This document shows positions 1-12,830 of a stretch of 64,000 nucleotides of DNA, in pieces. The position numbers and the translations under genes are program-made. The stretch is from assembly GCA_014155875.1 (NCBI GenBank), contig JACEFZ010027087.1, positions 87,501 through 151,500 of the forward strand. Direction: 5' to 3'. The stretch is from Cepaea nemoralis (taxonomy: Eukaryota > Mollusca > Gastropoda > Stylommatophora > Helicidae). Positions within the stretch are counted from its first letter, which is position 1. Each line of letters opens with the position of its first letter. Under the pieces are notes generated by a model, which saw only the letters and a list, made by a program, of their open reading frames with translations, was not told the origin of the DNA and made no database searches.

Positions 1-790
1 TATTCTCTGCCACGCTTCACGGCAAATAAGCTGTGCAAGACAAGGGCAACACATAACATTGCACCAGTCTCTTCTCTGCCACGCTTCACAGCAAATAAGC
101 TGTGCAAGACAAGGGCAACACATAACATTTCACCAGTCTCTTCTCTGCCACGCTTCACGGCAAATAAGCTGTGCAAGACAAGGGCAACACATAACATTGC
201 AACAGTCTCTTCTCTGCCACGCTTCACGGCAAATAAGCTGTGCAAGACAAGTGCAACACATAACATTTCACCAGTCTCTTCTCTGCCACGCTTCACAGCA
301 AATAAGCTGTGCAAGACAAGGGCAACACATAACATTGCACCAGTCTCTTCTCTGCCACGCTTCACGGCAAATAAGCTGTGCAAGACAAGTGCAACACATA
401 ACATTTCACCAGTCTCTTCTCTGCCACGCTTCACAGCAAATAAGCTGTGCAAGACAAGGGCAACACATAACATTGCACCAGTCTCTTCTCTGCCACGCTT
501 CACGGCAAATAAGCTGTGCAAGACAAGTGCAACACATAACATTTCACCAGTCTCTTCTCTGCCACGCTTCACAGCAAATAAGCTGTGCAAGACAAGGGCA
601 ACACATAACATTGCACCAGTCTCTTCTCTGCCACGCTTCACAGCAAATAAGCTGTGCAAGACAAGGGCAACACATAACATTGCACCAGTCTCTTCTCTGC
701 CACGCTTCACAGCAAATAAGCTCTGCAAGACAAGGGCAACACATAACATTGCACCAGTCTCTTCTCTGCCACGCTTCACGGCAAATGGGT
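1..790. repeat. 69-bp tandem array (about 11.4 copies)
   Basis: Consecutive copies of a unit containing TTCTCTGCCACGCTTCAC recur every 69 bases (for example at 3 and 72) up to about 790. Copies differ at only a few positions (CACGG/CACAG, GGGCAA/GTGCAA, TTGCACC/TTTCACC), and these variants alternate in a way that suggests units were copied in pairs. Because 69 is divisible by three, a plus-strand frame stays open for 249 codons. The frame runs out soon after the array ends, so I do not call a gene. The left edge is cut by the window. Confidence 0.95.
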
Positions 791-896
791 TGCAACAGAA
801 GAAGGTGAAGACGGACGTGGCGGTGGCACAGTGGTGCACTTGTCAGCCAGACGGTTGCCAGTCCAGAGAGCACCTGTTGCATGCCTTCAGCTGTCA
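791..896. other. short unique spacer
   Basis: About 100 bases between the 69-bp and 23-bp arrays match neither repeat. Nothing recognisable is seen. Confidence 0.6.
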
Positions 897-3599
897 CCAC
901 ACACATAAAACTACTGACGCCACACATGTAAAACTACTGACGCCATACACATAAAACTACTGACAACACACATGTAAAGCTACTGACACCACACACGGAA
1001 AACTACTGACACCACACATGTAAAGCTACTGACAACACACATGTAAAACTACTGACACCACACGTAAAACTACTGACACCACACATGTAAAGCTACTGAC
1101 ATCACATATGTAAAAGTACTGACACCACACACGCAAAACTAGTGACACTACACATGTAAAACTACTGACAAAACACTCGTAAAACTACTGACGCCACACA
1201 TGAAAAACTACTGACGCCATACACGGAAAACTACTGACACCACACATGTAAAACTGCTGACACCACACATGTAAAACTACTGACACCACACATGTAAAAC
1301 TACTGACACCACACATGTAAAACTGCTGACACCACACATGTAAAACTACTGACACCACACATGTAAAGCTACTGACATCACACATGTAAAACTAGTGACA
1401 CCACACGTAAAACTACTGACACTACACATGTAAAGCTACTGACACCACACATGTAAAACTACTGACACCACACATGTAAAGCTACTGACACCACACATGT
1501 AAGACTACTGACACTACACACGCAAAACTAGTGACACTACACATGTAAAACTACTGACGCCACACATGTAAAACTGCTGAAACCACACTTGTAAAACTAC
1601 TGACATGACACATGTAATGCTGCTGACACCACACATGTAAAACTGCTGACACCACACTTGTAAAACTACTGACACCACACATGTAAAACTGCTGACACCA
1701 CACATGTAAAACTACTGACACCACACATGTAAAACTGCTGACACCACACATGTAAAACTGCTGACACCACACATGTAAAACTGCTGACACCACACATGTA
1801 AAACTACTGACACCACACATGTAAAACTACTGACACCACACATGTAAAACTGCTGACACCACACTTGTAAAACTACTGACACCACACATGTAAAACTACT
1901 GACACCACACATGTAAAACTGCTGACACCACACATGTAAAACTACTGACACCACACATGTAAAACTGCTGACACCACACATGTTAAACTGCTGACACCAC
2001 ACATGTAAAGCTACTGACACCACACATGTAAAACTACTGACACCACACATGTTAAACTGCTGACACTACACACGCAAAACTAGTGACACTACACATGTAA
2101 AACTACTGACGCCACACATGTAAAACTGCTGACACCACACTTGTAAAACTACTGACATGACACATGTAATGCTGCTGACACCACACATGTAAAACTGCTG
2201 ACACCACACTTGTAAAACTACTGACACCACACATGTAAAACTACTGACACCACACATGTAAAACTGCTGACACCAAACATGTAAAACTGCTGACACCACA
2301 CATGTAAAACTGCTGACACCACACATGTAAAACTACTGACACCACACATGTAAAACTACTGACACCACACATGTAAAACTGCTGACATCACACTTGTAAA
2401 ACTACTGACACCACACATGTAAAACTACTGACACCACACATGTAAAACTGCTGACACCACACATGTAAAACTACTGACACCACACATGTAAAACTGCTGA
2501 CACCACACATGTTAAACTGCTGACACCACACATGTAAAGCTACTGACACCACACATGTAAAACTATTGACACCACACATGTAAAGCTACTGACAACACAC
2601 ATGTAAAACTAGTGACACCACACGTAAAACTACTGACACTACACATGTAAAGCTACCGACACCACACATGTAAAACTACTGACACCACACATGTAAAGCC
2701 ACTGACACCACACATGTAAAACTACTGACACTACACACGCAAAACTAGTGACACTACACATGTAAAACTACTGACGCCACACATGTAAAACTGCTGACAC
2801 CACACTTGTAAAACTACTGACATGACACATGTAATGCTGCTGACACCACACATGTAAAACTGCTGACACCACACTTGTAAAACTACTGACACCACACATG
2901 TACAACTGCCTGACACCACACATGTAAAACTACTGACACCACACATGTAAAACTGCTGACACCACACATGTAAAACTGCTGACACCACACATGTAAAACT
3001 GCTGACACCCACACATGTAAAACTACTTGACACCACACATGTAAACTACTGACACCACACATGTAAAACTGCTGACACCACACTTGTAAAACTACTGACA
3101 CCACACATGTAAAACTACTGACACCACACAATGTAAAACTGCTGACACCACACATGTAAAACTACTGACACCACACATGTAAAACTGCTGACACCACACA
3201 TGTTAAACTGCTGACACCACACATGTAAAGCTACTGACACCACACATGTAAAACTACTGACACCACACATGTAAAACTGCTGACACCACACTTGTAAAAC
3301 TACTGACACCACACATGTAAAACCTACTGACACCACACATGTAAAACTGCTGACACCACACATGTAAAACTACTGGCACCACACATGTAAAACTGCTGAC
3401 ACCACACTTGTAACACTACTGACACCACACATGTAAAACTACTGACACCACACATGTAAAACTTCTGACACCACACTTGTAAAACTACTGACACCACACA
3501 TGTAAAACTGCTCACACCACACATGTAAAATTGCTGACCCACACATGTAAAACTGCTGACACCACACAAGTAAAACTGCTGACCCACACATGTAAAAAA

Positions 3600-4690
3600 T
3601 GCTGACACCACACTTATAAGACCCACACATGTAAAACTGCTGACCCACACATGTAAAACTTCTGACACCACACATGTAAAACTGCTGACACCACACTTGT
3701 AAAACTACTGACACCACACATGTAAAACTACTGACACCACACATGTAAAACTGCTGACACCACACTTGTAAAACTACTGACACCACACATGTAAAACTGC
3801 TCACACCACACATGTAAAATTGCTGACCCACACATGTAAAACTGCTGACACCACACATGTAAAACTGCTGACACACACATGTAAAACTGCTGACACCACA
3901 CTTGTAAAACTGCTGACCCACACATGTAAAACTGCTGACCCACACATGTAAAACTACTGACACCACACATGTAAAACTACTGACACCACACATGTAAAAC
4001 TACTGACATCACACATGTAAAACTACTGACACCACACCTGTAAAACTACTGACATGACACATGTAATGCTGCTGACACTACACATGTAAAACTGCTGACA
4101 CCACACATGTAAAAATGCTGACACCACACATGTAAAACTGCTGACACCACACATGTAACACCACTGACACCACACATGTACAACTGCTGACACCACACTA
4201 GTAAAACTACTGACACCACACATGTAAAACTGCTGACACCACACTTGTAAAACTACTGACACCACACATGTAAAACTGCTGACACCACACTTGTAAAACT
4301 ACTGACACCACACATGTAAAATTGCTAACCCACACATGTAAAACTGCTGACACCACACGTGTAAAACTACTGACACCACACATGTAAAATTGTTGAACCG
4401 CACATGTAAAACTGCTGACACCACACATGTAAAACTGCTGACACCACACATGTAAAACTACTGACACCACACATGTAAAATTGCTGACACACACATGTAA
4501 AACTGCTCACACCATACATGTAAAACTGCTGACACCACACTTGTAAAACTGCTGACACCACACTTGTAAAACTACTGACACCACACATGTAAAACTGCTG
4601 ACACCACACATGTAAAACTGCTGACACCACACTTGTAAAACTACTGACACCACACATGTAAAACTACTGGCATCGCACACGTAATGCTTC
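3600..4690. repeat. higher-order block, copy 1
   Basis: This part of the 23-bp array carries an ordered set of rare units: CACTTATAAGACCC near 3611, ATGTAATGCTGCTGACACTAC near 4063, AACACCACTGACACC near 4157 and CATCGCACACGTAATGCT near 4671. The same ordered set recurs about 2.62-2.65 kb downstream. Confidence 0.85.
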
Positions 4691-6229
4691 TGACACCACA
4701 CATGTAAAACTGCTGACACCACACATGTAAAACTGCTGACACCACACATGTAAAACTGCTGACACCACACATGTAAAACTACTGACACCACACATGTAAA
4801 ACTACTGACACCACACATGTAAAACTGCTGACACCACACTTGTAAAACTACTGGACACCACACATGTAAAACTACTGACACCACACATGTAAAACTGCTG
4901 ACACCACACATGTAAAACTGCTGACACCACACATGTAAAACTGCTGACACCACACATGTAAAACTACTGACACCACACATGTAAAACTACTGACACCACA
5001 CATGTAAAACTGCTGACACCACACTTGTAAAACTACTGACACCACACATGTAAAACTACTGACACCACACATGTAAAATTGCTGACACCACACATGTAAA
5101 ACTACTGACACCACACATGTAAAACTGCTGACACCACACATGTTAAACTGCTGACACACACATGTAAAGCTACTGACACCACACATGTAAAACTACTGAC
5201 ACCACACATGTAAAACTGCTGACACCACACTTGTAAAACTACTGACACCACACATGTAAAACTACTGACACCACACATGTAAAACTGCTGACACCACACT
5301 TGTAAAACTACTGACACCACACATGTAAAACTGCTGACACCACACTTGTAAAACTACTGACACCACACATGTAACACTACTGACACGACACATGTAAAAC
5401 TGCTGACACCACACTTGTAAAACTACTGACACCACACATGTAAAACTGCTCACACCACACATGTAAAATTGCTGACCCACACATGTAGAACTGCTGACAC
5501 CACACATGTAAAACTGCTGACCCACACATGTAAAACTGCTGACACCACACTTGTAAAACTGCTGACCCACACATGTAAAACTGCTGACACACACATGTAA
5601 AACTACTGACACCACACATGTAAAACTGCTGACACCACACTTGTAAAACTACTGACACCACACATGTAAATCTACTGACACCACACATGTAAAACTGCTG
5701 ACACCACACTTGTAAAACTACTGACACCACACATGTAAAACTGCTGACACCACACTTGTAAAACTACTGACACCACACATGTAAAACTACTGACACCACA
5801 CATGTAAAACTGCTGACACCACACTTGTAAAACTACTGACACCACACATGTAAAACTGCTGACACCACACATGTAAAACTACTGACACCACACATGTAAA
5901 ACTGCTGACACCACACATGTAAAACTGCTGACACCACACATGTAAAACTGCTGACACCACACATGTAAAACTGCTGACACCACACATGTAAAACTACTGG
6001 CACCACACATGTAAAACTGCTGACACCACACTTGTAACACTACTGACACCACACATGTAAAACTACTGACACCACACATGTAAAACTGCTGACACCACAC
6101 TTGTAAAACTACTGACACCACACATGTAAAACTGCTCACACCACACATGTAAAATTGCTGACCCACACATGTAAAACTGCTGACACCACACATGTAAAAC
6201 TGCTGACCCACACATGTAAAACTGCTGAC

Positions 6230-7340
6230 ACCACACTTATAAGACCCACACATGTAAAACTGCTGACCCACACATGTAAAACTTCTGACACCACACATGT
6301 AAAACTGCTGACACCACACTTGTAAAACTACTGACACCACACATGTAAAACTACTGACACCACACATGTAAAACTGCTGACACCACACTTGTAAAACTAC
6401 TGACACCACACATGTAAAACTGCTCACACCACACATGTAAAATTGCTGACCCACACATGTAAAACTGCTGACACCACACATGTAAAAACTGCTGACACAC
6501 ACATGTAAAACTGCTGACACCACACTTGTAAAACTGCTGACCCACACATGTAAAACTGCTGACCCACACATGTAAAACTACTGACACCACACATGTAAAA
6601 CTACTGACACCACACATGTAAAACTACTGACATCACACATGTAAGCTACTGACGCCATACACGTAAAACTACTGACACCACACATGTAAAACTACTGACA
6701 TGACACATGTAATGCTGCTGACACTACACATGTAAAACTGCTGACACCACACATGTAAAAATGCTGACACCACACATGTAAAACTGCTGACACCACACAT
6801 GTAACACCACTGACACCACACATGTACAACTGCTGACACCACACTAGTAAAACTACTGACACCACACATGTAAAACTGCTGACACCACACTTGTAAAACT
6901 ACTGACACCACACATGTAAAACTGCTGACACCACACTTGTAAAACTACTGACACCACACATGTAAAATTGCTAACCCACACATGTAAAACTGCTGACACC
7001 ACACGTGTAAAACTACTGACACCACACATGTAAAATTGTTGAACCACACATGTAAAACTGCTGACACCACACATGTAAAACTGCTGACACCACACATGTA
7101 AAACTACTGACACCACACATGTAAAATTGCTGACCCACACATGTAAAACTGCTCACACCATACATGTAAAACTGCTGACACCACACATGTAAAACTGCTG
7201 ACACCACACTTGTAAAACTACTGACACCATACATGTAAAACTGCTGACACCACACATGTAAAACTGCTGACACCACACTTGTAAAACTACTGACACCACA
7301 CATGTAAAACTACTGGCATCGCACACGTAATGCTCCTGAC
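6230..7340. repeat. higher-order block, copy 2
   Basis: The rare variant units of the 3600-4690 block recur here in the same order, with landmarks near 6232, 6710, 6803 and 7318. The offset is about 2,621-2,647 bases, close to 114-115 units of 23. This indicates a multi-kilobase duplication inside the array. Confidence 0.85.
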
Positions 7341-7410
7341 ACCACACATATAATACTATTGACACCACACGTGTAAAACTAATGGTACCACACATATAAA
7401 ACAACTGACA

Positions 7411-7444
<34 letters not shown>

Positions 7445-7455
7445 GCGCACACGCA
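7411..7455. repeat. (AC)n microsatellite
   Basis: An uninterrupted AC run passes into ACGCGCGC. It is continuous with the last ACC-rich 23-bp units, so it may have grown from the array edge. Confidence 0.95.
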
Positions 7456-7571
7456 GGGGGAGAGAGATATCATTGTCCATATGACAACGAACAATAATGT
7501 GAAAACCGACATAGATCAATGGCATTCAGCTTTCACACTGGAAAATACTCGACACAGCGATAGAGAGACGG

Positions 7572-7572
<1 letters not shown>

Positions 7573-7650
<78 letters not shown>

Positions 7651-7668
7651 GAGAAAGAGAGAGAGAGC
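7573..7668. repeat. (GA)n microsatellite
   Basis: About 48 GA dinucleotides with a few GGGA interruptions. The Arg-Glu frame across it is a by-product. Confidence 0.97.
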
Positions 7669-7680
7669 AATTGGTAGAAA

Positions 7681-7926
7681 GAACTAGGTAGATTGAGTAA
7701 GCGTAGATAGAGTAATGGGTAGAGAGATGGCTAGAAAGAATAATATGTAGATAGCTTTGTGGGTAGATAGAGTAATAAGTAAAGAGAGAGATTGGTACAA
7801 AGAGTAATGGGTAGATAGAGTAATGGGTAGTGAAAGATGGGTAGAGATAGTAATGGGAGTAAGTAATGGGTAGCGAGAGAGAGGTAGAAGGGTAGAAAGA
7901 GTAATGGGGACAGAGAGGAAGTAATG

Positions 7927-7990
<64 letters not shown>

Positions 7991-8035
7991 AGCAAGGGTT
8001 CACGAGAGAAGTAGGGAGAGTAAATGGTTTAGAGA
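7681..8035. repeat. degenerate GTAGATAGAGTAATGGGTAGAGA repeat with (GA)n
   Basis: Loose copies of GAGTAATGGGTAGA recur throughout, with a pure GA run at about 7928-7983. The same motif resumes at about 8280-8440. The two parts are separated by a LINE 3' fragment, which suggests insertion into an older simple-repeat region. Confidence 0.8.
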
Positions 8036-8144
8036 GTAATGCAGACGTATGGATTGACTACTAGGTCTAGAGAGCATGCAGCAAGATGGGGGAGGTCGGA
8101 GGATCTGATCGACTGTCGCTACTCAGAGGTAAAGCAAGACGAAC

Positions 8145-8275
8145 ATATAATCAGGTTGTAACGGGCACTTTTAGTATTTGAACTCTACGCTGGCTGTTGT
8201 AGATGAAGATTGAGCACTTATGGGAGTGCCCCGAGTGCAGTGATGTAGGTTCTTGACTCAACTCAAACTTCACTC
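8145..8275 (+). pseudogene. Ingi/I-like LINE 3'-end fragment
   Basis: Read on the plus strand, the sequence gives a broken frame ending EHLWECPECSDVGS and then a stop. The reverse complement of about 43095-43200 gives the closely matching EHVWECPECSDVGS, preceded by matching FRWLLN-like residues. A related ending, LRDLLRRGSEHLWTEWFDVQ, closes the Ingi-like element at 53.3 kb. I infer a 5'-truncated remnant of the last coding segment plus the start of the 3' UTR. It has stops and cannot encode a functional product. Confidence 0.6.
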
Positions 8276-8442
8276 CGAGTAGAGAGAAACGGGTAAATAG
8301 AGTAATGGGTCGATAGAGTAAGGGGTGGAGAGATTAATGTGTAGAGTGAGTAAATTGAGAGAGAGAAAGAGTGTGTGTGTGTGTGTGTGAGGGGGGGGGG
8401 GGTGAAGGAGTAAGGGGTAGAGAAAGTAAGGGATAGAGAGCG
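8276..8442. repeat. degenerate GAGTAATGGGTAGA repeat with (GT)n and poly-G
   Basis: This continues the simple-repeat family seen at 7681-8035. It includes a GT run at about 8371-8389 followed directly by about a dozen G. Confidence 0.8.
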
Positions 8443-9005
8443 AACGAACTAACTTTATTTTCAAAGGGTTGGAAATTGGGCACGGAGGCCCGTCTAAAGT
8501 TCTGACCTCATCTCTTTGTTCTCATGCATTATTTTATTCGCTCGGCACTAATGATACCAATAGTAGTCAATAACAACAACAATATATGCGTTAACATGCA
8601 TAGGACATGTGCAGTAGTCATTAATAAGTTACTCATTAACAAACCCGTATTTTTGACATGTCAATTATAATTCTCTAAGGTCGATATGCCGTCCCACTGT
8701 TAGGAGAATGTTTATATCTTTCTCTATCATATATTAGAAAGGTATTGTTGTTGATTTCAAGGCGGCATAAAGTCGGTACTGATATAGTGTTCAGATGCTT
8801 TGAATTGCATGTGTAGGGATTGGTGGTGTCTTTAATTACTTGTGGAAGATTGTTCCACAGCTGAGTTTAGGAGTACGCGAAGCCTTTTTGGATAAGTTTA
8901 TCCTAGATTCAAGGATATGAAGCATGTTTAGTCGTTCGCAATGTCTTGCATTATATTGAAACAATGGTCAATGGGTAACGTGGAGCATTATGTTATAGGG
9001 TTTGG
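8443..9005 (-). pseudogene. non-LTR retrotransposon 3' end (CR1/L2-like), degraded
   Basis: On the minus strand about 8790-8965 reads YNARHCERLNMLHILESR and, after a frame change, TQLWNNLPQVIKDTTNPYT. This is the extreme C-terminus common in CR1/L2-type reverse transcriptases, where an LWNxLP motif follows the last basic block. The rest is 3' UTR, ending at the left with the module GCCTCCGTGCCCAATTT..AAAATAAAG and a short GTTCG-type tail. The same 3' module occurs at 35.3, 36.4, 46.6 and 55.2 kb. The RT catalytic core is absent; this is a dead 5'-truncated copy. The clade is inferred from the motif alone. Confidence 0.6.
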
Positions 9006-9066
9006 TGAATTAGTTTGGCCTAATTTTGTGTAAAGTAAGAGTAATAGGTAACGAGAGTAAATCGGG

Positions 9067-9154
<88 letters not shown>
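9067..9154. repeat. (GA)n microsatellite
   Basis: About 44 GA units with one GATA interruption. Confidence 0.97.
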
Positions 9155-9158
<4 letters not shown>

Positions 9159-9169
9159 CTAGTGTGTTG

Positions 9170-9395
9170 TCACTATGGACAACCAAGGACACTTTCTTTA
9201 ACACGTACCAATGTCACATGTCCATTGTAGGACAACCAAGGACACTGTATTAACACGTACCAATGTTGCATGTCCACTGTAGGACAACCAAGGACACTGT
9301 CTTTAACACGTAATGATGTCACATGTCCATTGTAGGACAACCAAGGACACTGTCTTTAACACGTATCAATATCACATATTAACTGCAGGACGTTC
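9170..9395. repeat. 53-bp tandem array (about 4 copies)
   Basis: GGACAACCAAGGACACT recurs at 9177, 9230, 9282 and 9335, a period of 52-53 bases. Units include TTAACACGTACCAATG and ACATGTCCATTGTA. The last copy decays near 9390. Confidence 0.92.
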
Positions 9396-9461
9396 TCATC
9401 AGCCCAGATTAATTCTCTAAAATACTGTATGTTCAGCAGTTTACCATGACTCTCTGAACGA

Positions 9462-9905
9462 CAGGTCCACGTTAACGTCCACGTGACCGATGTGTGGGAG
9501 GGCATATCCACGTTAACGTCCACGTGACCGATGTGTGGGAGGGCAAGTCCACGTTAACTTCCACGTGACCGATGTGTGGGAGGGCAAGTACACGCTAACG
9601 TCCACGTGACCTGTGTGTGGGAGGACAAGTCCATGTTAACGTCCACGTGACCGATGTGTGGGAGGGCAAGTACACGCTAACGTCCACGTGACCTGTGTGT
9701 GGGAGGACAAGTCCATGTTAACGTCCACGTTACCTGTGTGTGGGAGGGCAAGTACACGTGACCAGTGTGTGGGAGGGCAAGTACACGTGACCAGTGTGTG
9801 GGAGGGCAAGTACACGTGACCAGTGTGTGGGAGGGCAAGTACACGCTAACGTCCACGTGACCGATGTGTGGGAGGGCAAGTACACATTAACGTCCATATG
9901 ACCGG
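9462..9905. repeat. 41-bp tandem array with CACGTG in most units
   Basis: Units of GTCCACGTTAACGTCCACGT plus GACCGATGTGTGGGAGGGCAA repeat at 41 bases. A shortened 29-base unit (CACGTGACCAGTGTGTGGGA plus GGGCAAGTA) appears three times in a row near 9755-9840. Most units contain the palindrome CACGTG, and many also contain GTTAAC. Confidence 0.92.
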
Positions 9906-11561
9906 TGTCACACTACTACCCCGTCGTCATACACACGGGAAGTGTTAAGCAGAGCGAGATACACCGCTCAGCCACGCTAATCCCTCAGTGTTACATTGTT
10001 GAAGACTAAGCAGATTTCGTTCACAGATCTGTTTCCCTCATAAATGGTCATGACAGAAGCACAATGCTGCACGCCACGAGCGATAGATAAATACATATAA
10101 ATGGATGTGAAGTTGACTTTTGAGGTAGCCATATTTCTTTAACATTCGTGACCAAAGGTAACAATTGAGAAAACGCAGGAAGCGATGTTCGGGATTCTGA
10201 CATTGGCGGTGTCTGGGACTGAGAAAATCAAGAGATTTAACCGAGCCCCCTCAGTCTGGATGTGTACCTGTGTCACCAGCAAGCAATGGCTTACACTAAA
10301 TGCTAAAATGAAGCATGACGAGCTATGACTGTATCCACTACCAAAGCTAAGATGCCGCAAACAAGCGAAGGCAAAGGCACCGGATAGCCTAGGATATGAT
10401 CTTGGCAAAGCTGTGACGGGAAGATAAATCAAGTGTATAAAATAAACACGCTAATTCGCAGCGATCATTTCAAAACTGTCCACTAGATGTCAGCTCATGT
10501 GTCATCCTTTGCTTCCAGCCTTTTTCAGAAGCACACATTCAAGCGAGTCATTGTTTCCTCCCAGAATTGTGCTCCGAGTGTCTTATACACCAGGTTGTTT
10601 ACAAACTGGTCAAGCGTGAAGAGATTACTAGACTAGGTCTTCTACCGTGGGCTAGAAAAATCGTTGAATAGCCCCAGCGCCATCTGCGGTGTATTCTGAC
10701 TTAGACCACACGAACCATTCGTCGGAAATCGGCTTTTGACACCCCCTGTTTTCCTTTCATCAATTTCATGTTTTCCCAAAGCATATAGCTCAACCAAAAC
10801 TTGTTTATGCTTGGCTCAAGCAATGTGCAGCGCTCCTTGAAAGCGTCTCCTTCCATTGTTAAGACATTCTTGTCATGCTAATTTGAAATCTGACGCAGGT
10901 ACGCAGAGATCTCTAATTCGTTAATCTCACTACAGCCCCTGGCAAACTTCTCGGCTTTTTCCTTCCGACGATTAGAAAGTTTTATTGGGGCATTTCTGGC
11001 TAATTCGGCTCAGAAAATAGTTTCCTAACCGGCAGGATCGTAACAAAGCAGCCATATTGAAAAGGAAACAATACGAAGGGCATGCTTAGAGCGTCGGCAA
11101 GAAGCCACGTGACTGGCTGAAGAAGTCCTGGCAGGGAGCTGTGTGGAAGAGCAGCTCTCAGCCAGACTCCAGGGGGAAAATGGAGATCTAATTAAATAGA
11201 GAACTAGGGTCGCAGACGCTGGCATAACTAGTTAGCGACGAGGGGGTTTGAGAAGAGGGAGTGAGATAAAGCTAACAAGTTGTGTAACAAACTCCACTGT
11301 ATGACCACGGTTTGGCAGCACCTCGGCTCACATCACCAAGTGTTGGTCTATTCAAGAGATGTACTCCCAGAGTAGGCCCATTGGGGATGTTGCCTGTGAA
11401 AGCGGGTTTACTGTTGTATAGCCTGCACTTCAAACACGACACGGCGGCTGAAGGTCCTGGTGATTAGAGATATGATTCACACGATTTGATATGTCGGGGA
11501 AATTCACGACTAGTTTTTCAATCCCCCTTCCTCTGTCATCATTAATGGATACACAGTATAG
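9906..11561. other. 1.65-kb region without recognisable genes
   Basis: The longest open frames are 97 and 66 codons on the minus strand. Neither shows a domain or compositional signature I recognise. No repeat period is visible. The stretch could be old intergenic or transposon-derived DNA. Confidence 0.6.
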
Positions 11562-12830
11562 CTGTGACATACAGCAATATATCTTCAACATTATAGCTGT
11601 GACACACAACAATATATCTTCAACATTATAGCTGTGACATACAACAATATATCTTCAACATTATAGCTGTGACATATAGCAATATATCTTCAACATTATA
11701 GCTGTGACATATAGCAATATATCTTCAACATTATAGCTGTGACATACAACAATATATCTTCAACATTATAGCTGTGACATACAACAATATATCTTCAACA
11801 TTATAGCTGTGACATACAACAATATATCTTCAATATTATAGCTGTGACATACAACAATATATCTTCAACATTATAGCTGTGACATACAGCAATATATCTT
11901 CAACATTATAGCTGTGACATACAGCAATATATCTTCAACATTATAGCTGTGACATACAACAATATATCTTCAACATTATAGCTGTGACATATAGCAATAT
12001 ATCTTCAACATTATAGCTGTGACATACAACAATATATCTTCAACATTATAGCTGTGACATACAACAATATATCTTCAACATTATAGCTGTGACATACAGC
12101 AATATATCTTCAACATTATAGCTGTGACATACAACAATATATCTTCAACATTATAGCTGTGACATACAGCAATATATCTTCAACATTATAGCTGTGACAT
12201 ACAACAATATATCTTCAATATTATAGCTGTGACATACAACAATATATCTTCAACATTATAGCTGTGACATACAGCAATATATCTTCAACATTATAGCTGT
12301 GACATACAACAATATATCTTCAATATTATAGCTGTGACATACAACAATATATCTTCAACATTATAGCTGTGACATACAGCAATATATCTTCAACATTATA
12401 GCTGTGACATACAGCAATATATCTTCAACATTATAGCTGTGACATACAACAATATATCTTCAACATTATAGCTGTGACATATAGCAATATATCTTCAACA
12501 TTATAGCTGTGACATACAACAATATATCTTCAACATTATAGCTGTGACATACAACAATATATCTTCAACATTATAGCTGTGACATACAGCAATATATCTT
12601 CAACATTATAGCTGTGACATACAACAATATATCTTCAACATTATAGCTGTGACATACAGCAATATATCTTCAACATTATAGCTGTGACATACAACAATAT
12701 ATCTTCAATATTATAGCTGTGACATACAACAATATATCTTCAACATTATAGCTGTGACATACAGCAATATATCTTCAACATTATAGCTGTGACATACAAC
12801 AATATATCTTCAATATTATAATTGTGAAAT
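11562..12830. repeat. 35-bp satellite array, about 36 copies
   Basis: The unit TTATAGCTGTGACATACA followed by ACAATATATCTTCAACA repeats every 35 bases. Three variant positions (ACAACA, ACAGCA, ATAGCA; CAACATT or CAATATT) mark units. The CAATATT variant falls at about 11831, 12215, 12321, 12705 and 12811, and several of these are exactly 490 bases apart, showing a 14-unit higher-order period. Confidence 0.96.

Larger units (their letters stand above)
897..7410. repeat. 23-bp minisatellite, about 280 copies
   Basis: The unit ACACATGTAAAACTRCTGACACC repeats head to tail for 6.5 kb. Main variants are CTACTG/CTGCTG, CATG/CTTG and indel units such as GACCCACACATG. The minus strand shows many overlapping frames of 60-230 codons because the unit lacks stops in two phases; in the third, only CTACTGAC units give TAG. 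Blocks of distinctive units recur: one containing CACACGCAAAACTAGTG at about 1512, 2065 and 2731, and a much longer block at about 3600-4690 repeated at 6230-7340. The array is therefore organised at more than one scale. Confidence 0.97.

Noticed and set aside
1..808. 249-codon plus-strand frame with 23-residue repeats (SLLCHASRQISCARQGQHIT-like)
   Set aside because: It exists because the 69-bp unit is a multiple of three and lacks stops in this frame; it ends soon after the array, and no flanking coding or splice context supports a gene.
544..7512. many minus-strand frames rich in MCGVSSFTCVVSVVL repeats, resembling Cys-rich or silk-like proteins
   Set aside because: They are translations of the 23-bp array, shifting through all frames; starts and stops depend only on CTACTG versus CTGCTG variants.
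7481..8003. Arg-Glu and Leu-Ser repeat frames
   Set aside because: Translations of (GA)n/(CT)n microsatellites. The same applies at 9010-9204, 27183-27513 and 50170-50541.
1..9905. CRISPR array
   Set aside because: Units are contiguous with no unique spacers, and the DNA is eukaryotic.
10139..10432. 97-codon minus-strand frame in the unique 9.9-11.6 kb region
   Set aside because: No recognised motif, no neighbouring exon-like frame and a length within chance expectation.
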